This document shows positions 15,695-23,861 of a stretch of DNA of 64,000 nt, piece after piece (the stretch's first letter is position 1; each line of letters opens with the position of its first letter). The notes beneath the pieces are model-generated. The model worked only from the letters and a program-made list of their open reading frames with translations, was not told the DNA's origin and made no database searches. The DNA is from Clostridiales bacterium. Lineage in GTDB: Bacteria; Bacillota; Clostridia; Christensenellales; Borkfalkiaceae. The stretch is from positions 1-64,000 of the forward strand of contig JAFLVP010000001.1 in NCBI GenBank assembly GCA_022508265.1. The letters run 5' to 3'. The position numbers and the translations under genes were made by a program.

Positions 15695-16802
15695 CAATGC
15701 CGCAACAACCCCGCAAGATGAGAAAGTTTTAGAGGCAATGCTGCCCTTTATGCGCGAAAATTTCGGCAACCCGCAGTCACAGCACGGGTTGGGCAGGGCT
15801 GCCGCAAACGCTTTGACTTCCGCACGCGACAGAATAGCCGAAATCTTGGGCTGCGGCTCGGACGAGGTGTATTTCGTGTCGGGCGGCACGGAGGCGGGCA
15901 ATACCGCCTTAAAAGGCGTGTGCCTATCTTGCGGCAGAGGGCACTTGGTCCTCTCGGCAATAGAACACCCCGCACTTTTGGAGAGCGCGAAAGATTTAAA
16001 GGGCGACTTTGAAATAACTTATGTAAAACCCGATAAGGACGGAATAATAGACCCCTCGGACGTTGCAAACGCTTTGAGAGAGGACACGGTTTTCTGCGCC
16101 GTTATGGCGGCAAACAACGAGGTCGGCACGATTCAGCCCTACGAAGAGATTGGCGAAATCTGCAAAAAAAGGGGCGTGCTTTACTACGCGGACTGTGTTC
16201 AGAGCGCGGGCGTTCTGCCCCTTAATGCAAGCTGTTGTAGCTCTTTGGGAGTTTCGGCGCACAAGTTCTACGGTCCCCGCGGCGCGGGCGCGATTTATAT
16301 CAAAAAGGGCTCTAAAATATCCCGCCTTATTTCGGGCGGCAGGCAGGAGCGCGGGCTTCGCGGCGGCACGGTAAACGTGGCGGGTGCGGTCGGCTGTGCG
16401 GTCGCGCTTGAAAGGGCGGTCGCTTGCTCGGACGAAAACAATAAAAAAATAAAGGTGCTTCGCGATGCATTTGTAAAAAGGGTGCTGTCCGAAATTGAGG
16501 GAACGCACTTAAACGGCGATATGGCAAAGCGTGTGCCATCCAACGCGAATATTTCCTTTGACGGCTGCGACGGCGAAAATCTTCTGTTTTTACTCGATAT
16601 GAAAGGAATTTGCGTATCCACGGGCTCGGCTTGCTCGGCGGGCGCGGTCAGTCCCTCGCACGTACTGACTGCTATGGGACTTTCGGAAAGCCGTGTAAAG
16701 AGCGCAGTAAGGTTCTCATTCGGCAAATACAACACTCAAGAGGAAGTAAATTTTACAGTCGACACATTGAAAGAGGCTGTAAACAGAATAAGAAAGGTAT
16801 GA
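15681..16802 (+). CDS. Cysteine desulfurase (NifS/IscS family)
   Basis: A 373-residue PLP enzyme. ATG 15681 gives the canonical start MIYLDNAATTP; an upstream TTG adds only two residues. The PLP-binding lysine is in SAHKFYGPRGAG (about 198-209), and the sulfur-carrying cysteine loop is STGSACSAGAVSPSHVL (about 313-329). The enzyme takes sulfur from cysteine for Fe-S clusters or tRNA thiolation. No iscU or thiI lies next to it here, so the acceptor is unknown. It overlaps the upstream membrane-protein gene. Confidence 0.95.
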   Translation: MIYLDNAATTPQDEKVLEAMLPFMRENFGNPQSQHGLGRAAANALTSARDRIAEILGCGSDEVYFVSGGTEAGNTALKGVCLSCGRGHLVLSAIEHPALLESAKDLKGDFEITYVKPDKDGIIDPSDVANALREDTVFCAVMAANNEVGTIQPYEEIGEICKKRGVLYYADCVQSAGVLPLNASCCSSLGVSAHKFYGPRGAGAIYIKKGSKISRLISGGRQERGLRGGTVNVAGAVGCAVALERAVACSDENNKKIKVLRDAFVKRVLSEIEGTHLNGDMAKRVPSNANISFDGCDGENLLFLLDMKGICVSTGSACSAGAVSPSHVLTAMGLSESRVKSAVRFSFGKYNTQEEVNFTVDTLKEAVNRIRKV

Positions 16803-16820
16803 CGCAGGTCATACCTTTTT
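16793..16820 (+). terminator. Terminator of the cysteine desulfurase gene, overlapping its stop
   Basis: A perfect 11-bp stem AAAGGTATGAC/GTCATACCTTT with a GCAG loop. Its left arm contains the stop codon, and a T run follows. Confidence 0.9.
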
Positions 16821-16903
16821 AAATCTAAAACACTTTTCGGCGCAAGGAGGGTTCCCCTCCGCCCGCGCACCCAATTTGCGAACGCTTTCGCTTAAAGAAG
16901 GGA

Positions 16904-16948
16904 ATTTGCGCGATTTTATTATCGTTTGCCCTAAATTATCGCGCAAAT
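16904..16948. repeat. Perfect 11-bp inverted repeat in the gap before spmB
   Basis: ATTTGCGCGAT (16904-16914) pairs with ATCGCGCAAAT (16938-16948) across a 23-nt loop. A smaller stem GGGAAC/GTTCCC follows at about 16949-16964. No gene is visible in 16,821-17,015. The structure could be part of a leftward transcript downstream of the small RNA candidate. Confidence 0.5.
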
Positions 16949-17019
16949 GGGAACATAGTTCCCCAAAATCACGACAAATTGAAAGCGCAATATAGCTTTT
17001 AATTTGTGTGAACTTTAAA

Positions 17020-17131
17020 ATAAAGAAACGACGCAAACCGGAGTCTGCGCCGCCTCTATATGATAAGGGGGAAAAAGTGTAAGCTATGTAAGTACGGTTG
17101 AATACCCGTATCGGTTTCTTTCCGATGACAT
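17020..17131 (-). ncRNA. Candidate C-rich small RNA
   Basis: On the minus strand a TATAAT box (17142-17137) is followed after about 6 nt by roughly 110 nt of structured sequence. The parts in order are hairpin ATCGG/CCGAT, hairpin TACGG/CCGTA, an unpaired pyrimidine tract containing TTTTTCCCCCTT, and a terminal stem GCGCAGAC/GTTTGCGT that uses G-U pairs only in this orientation, then a T-rich tail. A C-rich single-stranded segment between hairpins is the plan of Firmicutes sRNAs that pair with ribosome binding sites. A 15-codon frame starting with ATG near 17128 is also present. No named RNA family is recognised. Confidence 0.45.
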
Positions 17132-17255
17132 TAACAATTATAGACCAAACGAAAAAAAAGTAAAACAAATAAAATAAAAAATTTTAAATATTTTTTTTCG
17201 TTTTTTATGATAACAAAAAATGTGAATTTTACACAAAGTTATATTTTGTGCGCTA

Positions 17256-17759
17256 TTAGATTAATTTGCATAAAAGACAGGCGATAACGGTTGAAAGCAG
17301 AGTTGAAACAAGCACGATTACAATGGGCACGGCGAGTTTTTTTACTTTGAGCCCCGCAAAATACACCGCCGAAATGTAGAACACCGTCTCGGACGAGCCG
17401 TACAAAACGCAGGCACAGCGTGAGATATAGCTGTCCGCGCCGTGTTCTTCGATTACGGCAGTCAGATACGCGAGCGACCCGCTACCCGAAAAGGGCTTAA
17501 TCAGCACTAATTTGGTAAGTTCGGGCGGTATGCCGAGCGCCGAAAACACGGGGGATAATAGGTTGGTAACTCCGCCCGAAAGCCCCGAAATTTCAAACAG
17601 CTCGCACATCATAAAGATGGCGGCAAGGCAGGGAATTAAGGAAAAAGTAAACTTTACGGCTTCCTTGACCCCCTCGGAAAATTCGTCGTAAACGCGCACT
17701 TTTTTTGCGGCGGCAAAGACAAACACGAGTATAAAAATAGCGGGAATTATATACTGCAT
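17256..17759 (-). CDS. spmB: Spore maturation protein B
   Basis: A 167-residue membrane protein of the nucleoside-recognition (Gate) family, with about five hydrophobic segments. It has the characteristic LVLIKPFSGSGSLAYL and SRCACVLYGSSETVFYI motifs. In Bacillus and Clostridium, SpmB with SpmA is needed for full dehydration of the spore core and heat resistance. It follows spmA with a 1-bp gap, so the two are translated together. Confidence 0.95.
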   Translation of the reverse strand: MQYIIPAIFILVFVFAAAKKVRVYDEFSEGVKEAVKFTFSLIPCLAAIFMMCELFEISGLSGGVTNLLSPVFSALGIPPELTKLVLIKPFSGSGSLAYLTAVIEEHGADSYISRCACVLYGSSETVFYISAVYFAGLKVKKLAVPIVIVLVSTLLSTVIACLLCKLI

Positions 17760-17760
17760 A

Positions 17761-18327
17761 TTATTTCCCCCGTTTTTTGCGGTTTAATTTAGTATATAAA
17801 ATATACAGCGTAATCGCCGTCGCCGTAGAAACAGCCGTGCATATGAGCGAGGGTAAAAATATATCCGAGGGCGACGTACTCCCCGCCGCCGCGCGCAGGG
17901 TTATTACCGTAGTTGGAACAAGCTGAATTGAAGTTGCGTTTATTACAAACAGCAGTTTTTGGGCGAACGAATTGCCCTCCTTTTCAAGCTCTCCGATAGC
18001 TTTCACGGCGTAGGGAGTCGCCGCGCCGCCAATTCCTATAAGATTACACGAAAGATTCATCGCGATATGCTCGGCTGCCTTTAAGTTATTTGTTTTAAAT
18101 ACCTTTTTTGCAAGGGGAAGAGCCGCTTTCGCCGCCTTTTCGCTCAATCTGCTCTTTTCGGCAAGGCGCGAAAGCCCCATCCACACGGCGTAGATACAAA
18201 ATAAGGTCAAAGCCGTCTTTAAGGAGTTTTCCGCACCCGAAAGTAGGCCCGAAAGTAGCTTGTCCGGCGCGGTAAAGGCAATTATTACGGCAGAAAATAT
18301 TACAATAATCGTAAAAACGGCGTTCAT
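17761..18327 (-). CDS. spmA: Spore maturation protein A
   Basis: A 188-residue membrane protein, the first gene of the leftward spmAB pair. It carries MNLSCNLIGIGGAATPYA (about 89-106) and the conserved FVINATSIQLVPTT (about 125-138) of SpmA. It acts with SpmB in the spore envelope during core dehydration. The upstream region contains a sigma-E-like promoter, matching mother-cell expression known for this operon in Bacillus. Confidence 0.95.
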   Translation of the reverse strand: MNAVFTIIVIFSAVIIAFTAPDKLLSGLLSGAENSLKTALTLFCIYAVWMGLSRLAEKSRLSEKAAKAALPLAKKVFKTNNLKAAEHIAMNLSCNLIGIGGAATPYAVKAIGELEKEGNSFAQKLLFVINATSIQLVPTTVITLRAAAGSTSPSDIFLPSLICTAVSTATAITLYILYTKLNRKKRGK

Positions 18328-18332
18328 AGAGT

Positions 18333-18360
18333 AATTTATGAGCGCATTTTGCGGGATATG
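18333..18360 (-). promoter_or_regulatory. Candidate sigma-E promoter of spmAB
   Basis: Read on the minus strand: CATATC (18360-18355), a 14-bp spacer and CATAAATT (18340-18333), close to the sigma-E consensus. A TTGACA overlaps the -35 side, so sigma-A use cannot be excluded. Confidence 0.5.
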
Positions 18361-18372
18361 TCAATTTAAAAG

Positions 18373-18401
18373 TTTACTTTTGGCGCCGCCCGTGTTATAA
18401 T
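18373..18401 (+). promoter_or_regulatory. Sigma-A promoter of metG-tatD
   Basis: TTTACT at 18373-18378, a 17-bp spacer and TATAAT at 18396-18401. AAAGGAG lies just before the ATG at 18429. It is divergent from the spmAB promoter. Confidence 0.75.
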
Positions 18402-18428
18402 TTTTTTAATTTCGTCAAAGGAGCGAAT

Positions 18429-20420
18429 ATGAAAGAGAAATTTTATCTGACAACTGCCATAACCTATACCTCGGGTAAGCCGCACATCGGCAACACCTAT
18501 GAGGCAATCTTTTCGGACGCGATTGCCCGCTTTAAGCGTATTCAGGGCTTCGACGTATTCTTTATGACGGGCACGGACGAGCACGGCTTGAAGGTCGAGC
18601 AAAAGGCAGCCGAAAGGGGCATAACCTGCAAACAGTTCGTGGACGAGGTTGCGGGCGAGATAAGGCGCATATGGGACTTGATGAACGTCAGCTACGATAA
18701 ATTTATCCGCACCACAGACGATTATCACGAAAAGACCGTTGCCAAAATTTTCAGAAAATTCTACGAGCAGGGCGATATCTACAAGGGCGGTTACGAGGGA
18801 CTGTACTGCACCCCGTGCGAAAGCTTTTGGTCGGAGAGCCAGCTTGTTGACGGAAAATGCCCCGACTGCGGCAGAGAGGTAAAATTTGCGCGCGAGGAGG
18901 CGTATTTCTTCAAGATGGGCAAATATGCGGACAGGCTGGTCAAGCACATTGTGACCCACCCCGAATTTATCCAGCCCGCCTCCAGAAAGCGCGAGATGAT
19001 GAATAACTTCCTCATTGCCGACGAATTTATAGGAAAGTCCGACGAGGAAATTCTTGCCGCAATCGAAAAAGGCGAATTAAAGACCAAATTGCAGGATTTG
19101 TGCGTTTCGCGCTCAACCTTCAAGTGGGGCGTTCCCGTCGATTTCGATAATAAACACGTCGTCTACGTCTGGCTCGACGCGCTTGCAAACTATATCACGG
19201 GAATGGGCTACGACCCCGACGGAAGCAAAGAAAATTTCAAAAAATACTGGCCTGCAGACGTCCACATTATAGGCAAAGATATAATAAGGTTCCACACCAT
19301 TTACTGGCCCATATTTCTGTTTGCGCTCGGGGAAGAGCTGCCGGGGTGCATATTCGGGCACCCGTGGCTTTTGCAGGGCGGGGACAAGATGTCCAAGTCC
19401 AAGGGCAACGTACTCTATGCCGACGAGCTCTCCTCGTTTTTCGGCGTGGATGCGGTACGCTACTTCGTCATTCACGAAATGCCCTACGCCGACGACGGTA
19501 TAATTACCCTCGAGCTCATAAAAGAGAGGGTAAATTCCGACCTTGCAAACGTTTTGGGCAACCTTTTAAAGCGCACTGTTGCCATGACGAACAAGTATTT
19601 CGGCGGTAAGGTATGTAAAAACTCTTCAAGCACCGAATTTGACAACGATTTAATTGAAGTTGCCGCCTCCGCGTATAAGGGCGTTATAGCCAAGATGGAC
19701 GCCTACAAGGCATCGGACGCGCTCGACAGCCTTTGGACACTGTTCAGAAGAGCGAATAAATATATCGACGAAACTTGCCCCTGGATACTTGCAAAGGACG
19801 AAACAAAGAAAGGCGTTTTGGAGAACGTTTTATATAATCTCCTGTCCGCGCTCGATATCGGCGCAAACCTCTTAAAGGCGTTTATGCCCCAAACAGCGGA
19901 TAAAATTCTCGCGGAGATTGGCGGAAAAGAGAGGGGTTTTGAAAGCCTTGAAAACCTTCGGTATGCCCAAAGCTATACTGTTACGGGCGAGCCCCAAACG
20001 CTGTTTGAGAGGATTGACGATAAAGCGTTCGAGGAATATCTGAACAGCAATAAAGAGGAAATAAAAGCGGAAGAAGTTATAGAGGAAGAATACAAAGCCC
20101 CCATAACGATTGACGATTTTGCAAAAATCGAGATGCGCGTTGGCAAGGTAATTGCCTGCGAAGCGGTCAAAAAGAGCAAGCTGTTGCACGAAACGGTAAA
20201 AGTGGGGAACAGAACGCTCTCTATTCTTTCGGGTATTGCAAAGCACTACACCCCCGAGGAGATGGTGGGTAAAAAGGTAATTGTTGTCACCAACCTGCCT
20301 CCCCGCGAGATGAAGGGAATTTTAAGCGAAGGCATGATTGTGTGCGCGGAAGCGCCCGACGGAACGCTTTCAATAGTTTCGCCCGAAAAGGACTTGCCCG
20401 ACGGGAGCCTTTTGTCGTGA
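18429..20420 (+). CDS. metG: Methionyl-tRNA synthetase with C-terminal tRNA-binding domain
   Basis: A 663-residue class I synthetase. It has HIGN (residues 18-21), a zinc knuckle CTPC/CPDC (about 127-148) and KMSKSKGN (about 321-328). An anticodon-binding helical domain follows, and the C-terminal EMAP/Trbp111-type OB domain (about 560-663) contains KIEMRVGKVI and NLPPREMKGILSEGM. It charges both initiator and elongator tRNA-Met; the C-terminal domain gives dimerisation and extra tRNA affinity. Its TGA overlaps the GTG start of tatD. Confidence 0.97.
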   Translation: MKEKFYLTTAITYTSGKPHIGNTYEAIFSDAIARFKRIQGFDVFFMTGTDEHGLKVEQKAAERGITCKQFVDEVAGEIRRIWDLMNVSYDKFIRTTDDYHEKTVAKIFRKFYEQGDIYKGGYEGLYCTPCESFWSESQLVDGKCPDCGREVKFAREEAYFFKMGKYADRLVKHIVTHPEFIQPASRKREMMNNFLIADEFIGKSDEEILAAIEKGELKTKLQDLCVSRSTFKWGVPVDFDNKHVVYVWLDALANYITGMGYDPDGSKENFKKYWPADVHIIGKDIIRFHTIYWPIFLFALGEELPGCIFGHPWLLQGGDKMSKSKGNVLYADELSSFFGVDAVRYFVIHEMPYADDGIITLELIKERVNSDLANVLGNLLKRTVAMTNKYFGGKVCKNSSSTEFDNDLIEVAASAYKGVIAKMDAYKASDALDSLWTLFRRANKYIDETCPWILAKDETKKGVLENVLYNLLSALDIGANLLKAFMPQTADKILAEIGGKERGFESLENLRYAQSYTVTGEPQTLFERIDDKAFEEYLNSNKEEIKAEEVIEEEYKAPITIDDFAKIEMRVGKVIACEAVKKSKLLHETVKVGNRTLSILSGIAKHYTPEEMVGKKVIVVTNLPPREMKGILSEGMIVCAEAPDGTLSIVSPEKDLPDGSLLS

Positions 20421-21199
20421 GATATATCGACGTGCACTGCCATCTCGACGGCGGACATTTCGGCGATTTGGACGCGCTCTTTGAAAGGCTTGCGCAAGCC
20501 CAAGTGGAAAAGGTAATCTGTGCCGGATTCGATTTAAGTTCGAGCGAGTTCTCAAAAGAGCTTGCCGAAAAATATAAGGGCTGTTACTTTACGGCGGGTT
20601 TTCATCCTACCGAGCTTAAAAAGTTCAATAAGGGCGACTTTGAGAAGATATTAGAGCTTGCAAAACACGGTAAGTGCGTTGCAATAGGCGAAATCGGGCT
20701 GGATTATCACTACGAGGACACCGACAAAGTGGCTCAGAAAGAGGCGTTTTTGACACAGCTTGAGATGGCTTATAATCTAAACCTTCCCGTAGTAATTCAC
20801 TCGCGTGACTGCGCCGAGGATATGCTTAACATCTTAAAGGAAAATACGGCGCTGCTTAAAAACGGGTTTTTATTGCATTGCTATTCGCACTCGACGGAGA
20901 TTGCCTCGGAGATTGAAAAGCTGGGCGGGCACTTCTCGTTCGGCGGCACAAGCACCTATTCGGGCAGCAAAAAGGCGAAAAGGACCATTTCCGCACTCGG
21001 CTCGGACAGGCTCCTGACCGAGACGGACAGCCCCTATCTTCCGCCGAAGTCCAAGTACGGCACTTTCCCCAACACCCCCGAAAGTATTCCCGAAATTCTT
21101 TTGAATATGGCGCAAATCCGCGGTGTTTCGGCGGAGGTAATGAGCGAAAAAGTATGGGCAAATGCGCATATGCTCTTTAAAAAACTCAACAATATGTAA
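20417..21199 (+). CDS. tatD: TatD family metal-dependent DNase
   Basis: A 260-residue TIM-barrel hydrolase starting with GTG overlapping the metG stop (GTGA). Metal ligands are visible in DVHCHLD (about 5-11), GEIGLDYH (about 92-99), VIHSRD (about 125-130), HCYSHS (about 154-159) and TETDSPYL (about 202-209). TatD enzymes are 3'-5' exonucleases or deoxyribonucleases acting in DNA repair and turnover. Coupling of metG and tatD is common in Firmicutes. A downstream terminator ends the operon. Confidence 0.95.
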   Translation: MRYIDVHCHLDGGHFGDLDALFERLAQAQVEKVICAGFDLSSSEFSKELAEKYKGCYFTAGFHPTELKKFNKGDFEKILELAKHGKCVAIGEIGLDYHYEDTDKVAQKEAFLTQLEMAYNLNLPVVIHSRDCAEDMLNILKENTALLKNGFLLHCYSHSTEIASEIEKLGGHFSFGGTSTYSGSKKAKRTISALGSDRLLTETDSPYLPPKSKYGTFPNTPESIPEILLNMAQIRGVSAEVMSEKVWANAHMLFKKLNNM

Positions 21200-21204
21200 A
21201 GTTG

Positions 21205-21235
21205 AAGCTCCCGCATTTTGCGGGAGCTTATTCAT
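21205..21235 (+). terminator. Terminator of metG-tatD
   Basis: A 10-bp stem AAGCTCCCGC/GCGGGAGCTT with an ATTTT loop, then a short T-rich tail. Confidence 0.85.
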
Positions 21236-21262
21236 CATTGGTGCATAAACGCGCTAAATGCG

Positions 21263-21291
21263 TTTACAAAGTTAGTTTGAATTGCTATAAT
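21263..21291 (+). promoter_or_regulatory. Sigma-A promoter of rsmA
   Basis: TTTACA at 21263-21268, a 17-bp spacer and TATAAT at 21286-21291. Confidence 0.8.
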
Positions 21292-21321
21292 TAAATTATT
21301 CTTTAAAAGGCGGGCTAAATA

Positions 21322-22149
21322 ATGGAAAAGAGCGTAAAAGAAATTCTTGCCGAAAACAATTTCGGGTTTAAAAAGAAGTTCGGGCAGAATTTCATAACGG
21401 ACAAGAACCTTTTGGAAAGCATAGTAAGCCTTGCCGAAGTGGGCGCAAGCGATACGGTAATCGAAATAGGCTGCGGCGCGGGAACCCTGACCCGTGCGCT
21501 TGCGGGAGTTGCAGAAAAAGTTATAGCATTCGAAATAGATACCGCCCTTCAGCCCGTGCTTGCCCAAACACTTGCGGGGTGCGATAACGTAGAGGTGGTA
21601 TTCCGCGATTTTTTAAAGGTCGATTTAAAGCAAATCGAGAAGGATTTAGCGAGCTACAAGGTGGTGGCAAACCTGCCGTATTATATAACCACGCCGCTTA
21701 TAATGAAGCTTGTAGAGCAGTCGGAAAAGTGTGAAAGCTTAACCGTAATGGTTCAGGAGGAAGTCGCCGAGAGGCTGTGCGCAAAGCAAAACACCCCCGA
21801 ATATGGCGCAATTACCGCGTCTGTTGCCCTTCGGGCAGAGGCAAAGCTTGTTAAAAAAGTTCCCCGCACCGCGTTCACTCCGAGACCCAACGTCGACAGC
21901 GCGGTCGTAAATCTTAAAATAGAGGATAGAAGGCTCCCCGTCAAGGATAGTGAAATTTATAAAAAGGTCGTGCGCGCGGCATTTTTATCGAGAAGAAAGA
22001 CGCTTGTAAACAACCTTATGGTTGCCTTTGAACTAAAAAGAGCCGAGACGGAGGAAGTTTTAAACAGAGTCGGTATAGATTTAAAGGCGCGCGGGGAAAC
22101 CCTTTCGCCGACGGACTTTGCCGCCCTTTCTAACGCACTTACAAAATAA
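21322..22149 (+). CDS. rsmA: 16S rRNA dimethyladenosine transferase
   Basis: A 275-residue KsgA/RsmA methyltransferase. It shows KKFGQNFITDKNLL (about 13-26), the SAM-binding EIGCGAGTLTRAL (about 49-61), and the catalytic NLPYYITTP motif (about 116-124). It dimethylates two adjacent adenines near the 3' end of 16S rRNA during 30S maturation. The Erm-family alternative is unlikely given this core context after tatD, the usual clostridial neighbour. It has its own promoter and terminator. Confidence 0.96.
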   Translation: MEKSVKEILAENNFGFKKKFGQNFITDKNLLESIVSLAEVGASDTVIEIGCGAGTLTRALAGVAEKVIAFEIDTALQPVLAQTLAGCDNVEVVFRDFLKVDLKQIEKDLASYKVVANLPYYITTPLIMKLVEQSEKCESLTVMVQEEVAERLCAKQNTPEYGAITASVALRAEAKLVKKVPRTAFTPRPNVDSAVVNLKIEDRRLPVKDSEIYKKVVRAAFLSRRKTLVNNLMVAFELKRAETEEVLNRVGIDLKARGETLSPTDFAALSNALTK

Positions 22150-22152
22150 ACA

Positions 22153-22187
22153 AAACGCGCCGTCCGCAAAGGACGGCGCGTTTATTG
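22153..22187 (+). terminator. Terminator of rsmA
   Basis: A perfect 13-bp stem AAACGCGCCGTCC/GGACGGCGCGTTT with a GCAAA loop. Confidence 0.9.
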
Positions 22188-22266
22188 TATGCACTATTTC
22201 AAAAAAATGTTCTATAAGCAAAATTTTGAGAATATAGTATTTTAGACTTAAATTTTGGAGGAAATT

Positions 22267-23034
22267 ATGGAACAGGAATTAGATTACGCCGAAATGCTGG
22301 AAATTCCCGTCAGCACGGTAAACGTGGTAAAAAAGAAGAGTTTATTCAAGCGCAAAACTGCGGAAAAGCCCGCTGTACAAGCGCCCGAAGCAGCTCAAGA
22401 CGAGCTGAAAGAGAAGGTAGTTGAAAGCGTCAACGAGCGCGTGGGGGCGTACGTATATTCCGAGGACTTGTCCGAAAGAGCTAATTCGGAGAGCAAAAAG
22501 CACAATTTAAACTTCGGAAAGGACAAGGCAAGCCGCGTTCTTTTGGGCGAGCTCGTCGCGGTGTGCGTAATTGCCGTTGCTATATTCTTAACGAATATTT
22601 TTATGCCCACGAGCGCTATCAATACCTTTATCGGCTCGTTTTCCAAAAAAACGGCGGATAAAGAGCCCAATTACAGCGATTTAGAGCTTTCGGCGGTCGT
22701 CAGCGAGCTCTCCGACGTAGACGTTCAGATTGCCGACGGCGGATACCTCTATTTCAAGGCAGAGAGCTGCGTTTATCCCGTCTGCGACGGAAAAATCTCG
22801 TCCGTAATTGCCGAAGAAGGCAATTATACCGTTCAGATTGCACACACTTCCCGCTTTTCAAGCGTAGTTACTGGCTTGAGCAGCGTATATTGCGCAAAGG
22901 GAGACGCGGTGCGCTCAAATCTTCCGTTTGCCTTTTCGGACGGTAAAAGAGAGGTGCAAATTTCGCTCTACGACGGTGACACTCTTTTAAAGTGCTACTC
23001 TCTGTCCGGCGAAGTGCCCGTCTGGAACTCGTGA
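22267..23034 (+). CDS. spoIVFA: SpoIVFA-like membrane regulator with degenerate M23 domain
   Basis: A 255-residue protein, ATG after GGAGG. A charged N-terminal cytoplasmic region of about 90 residues precedes one membrane helix (about 94-118). The outer domain resembles a LytM/M23 fold (YPVCDGKISSVIAEEGNYTV, then FSSVVTGLSSVY and GDAVRS) but lacks the zinc-binding His and Asp. This matches SpoIVFA, which holds the intramembrane protease SpoIVFB inactive until engulfment signals arrive. Its stop overlaps the GTG start of the SpoIVFB gene. A weak sigma-E-like pattern (TCTATA at 22211, 14 bp, AATATAGT) lies upstream. Confidence 0.75.
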   Translation: MEQELDYAEMLEIPVSTVNVVKKKSLFKRKTAEKPAVQAPEAAQDELKEKVVESVNERVGAYVYSEDLSERANSESKKHNLNFGKDKASRVLLGELVAVCVIAVAIFLTNIFMPTSAINTFIGSFSKKTADKEPNYSDLELSAVVSELSDVDVQIADGGYLYFKAESCVYPVCDGKISSVIAEEGNYTVQIAHTSRFSSVVTGLSSVYCAKGDAVRSNLPFAFSDGKREVQISLYDGDTLLKCYSLSGEVPVWNS

Positions 23035-23825
23035 AAATAAAACTTCACCCGCTGTTTTTACTTGCGGGAATAGTTAGCGCATTTGTGGGCGGATTGCCTG
23101 TATTTATAATCTGCGCCCTGACCGCACTCCTGCACGAGTGCGGTCATATATTTTGCGCCAGGCAAATGGGGTTCGAGTGCAGGGAGATAAGGCTGATGCC
23201 GTACGGGGCTTCGGCGCAGTGCGATATCGAGGGGATATCCGTTTCCGACGAACTCCGTTTAGCTCTTGCCGGACCGACTGTAAATCTTTTAATTTGCGTA
23301 GGAACGGTGGGACTGTGGTGGTTTTTCCCAGATACCTACGCCTTTACCGACACCGTGTTTTACGCCAACGCGGGCATGCTGTTTATCAACCTTTTGCCCG
23401 CCTATCCGCTCGACGGGGGAAGGGCGGCTTCGTGTCTTTTAAGAAGGTTTTTAAAACCGGGCGTTGCCGATTTGATTTTAAAAATTCTGTGCGCAATAAT
23501 TTCGGGCGGGCTGGTCGCGCTGTATTTCACGGCATTGAAAAACCCCTCCGTGCTCATTATAGCGGCGTTTTTGCTGTGCTCCGTCTTCGAGAGAAGACCG
23601 CCCGCGCAAAAAATAAATTTTGCCGCCCGCAAGAAAAAGAGGGGAATAGAGATACGCTATATTATTTTGGATGAGAGCGCAACTTTTAAGGATGCGCTCC
23701 GATTTTTGGACGAGAGAAAATATCTTGTAGTACAAATTTACGGCGACGTTTTTTTGGACGAAATTACCGAAGATGAGCTGTATAAAAAGCTTTTGGAGCA
23801 CAGCATTTACGACAAGATTATTTAA
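23031..23825 (+). CDS. spoIVFB: SpoIVFB-type site-2 intramembrane metalloprotease
   Basis: A 264-residue S2P-family protease with GTG start overlapping the upstream stop (GTGA). The zinc motif HECGH (about 38-42) lies in a membrane helix, and the second ligand region is AYPLDGG (about 124-130). Several hydrophobic segments follow, and the C-terminus (about 205-264) looks like a CBS-type domain. In Bacillus, SpoIVFB cleaves pro-sigma-K in the mother cell after release by SpoIVFA. The directly coupled SpoIVFA-like gene supports the same role here. Confidence 0.9.
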   Translation: MKIKLHPLFLLAGIVSAFVGGLPVFIICALTALLHECGHIFCARQMGFECREIRLMPYGASAQCDIEGISVSDELRLALAGPTVNLLICVGTVGLWWFFPDTYAFTDTVFYANAGMLFINLLPAYPLDGGRAASCLLRRFLKPGVADLILKILCAIISGGLVALYFTALKNPSVLIIAAFLLCSVFERRPPAQKINFAARKKKRGIEIRYIILDESATFKDALRFLDERKYLVVQIYGDVFLDEITEDELYKKLLEHSIYDKII

Positions 23826-23858
23826 ATTACCCCCCTAATATGCCTTAAATAACGCATT
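23823..23858 (+). repeat. Recurrent C-run intergenic motif, copy B
   Basis: TAAATTACCCCCCTAATATG, then CCTTAAATAACGCATTTT. The motif begins with the stop codon of spoIVFB. Related copies are at 27205-27239, 31477-31510 and 31580-31618 (all on the minus strand). Confidence 0.6.
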
Positions 23859-23861
23859 TTT

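Noticed and set aside
16809-17168. A 119-codon minus-strand frame covering the gap between the cysteine desulfurase gene and spmB
   Set aside because: It runs through a terminator, an inverted repeat and the small RNA candidate, starts in an A/T tract without a ribosome binding site, and has no protein-like composition after the first 50 residues.
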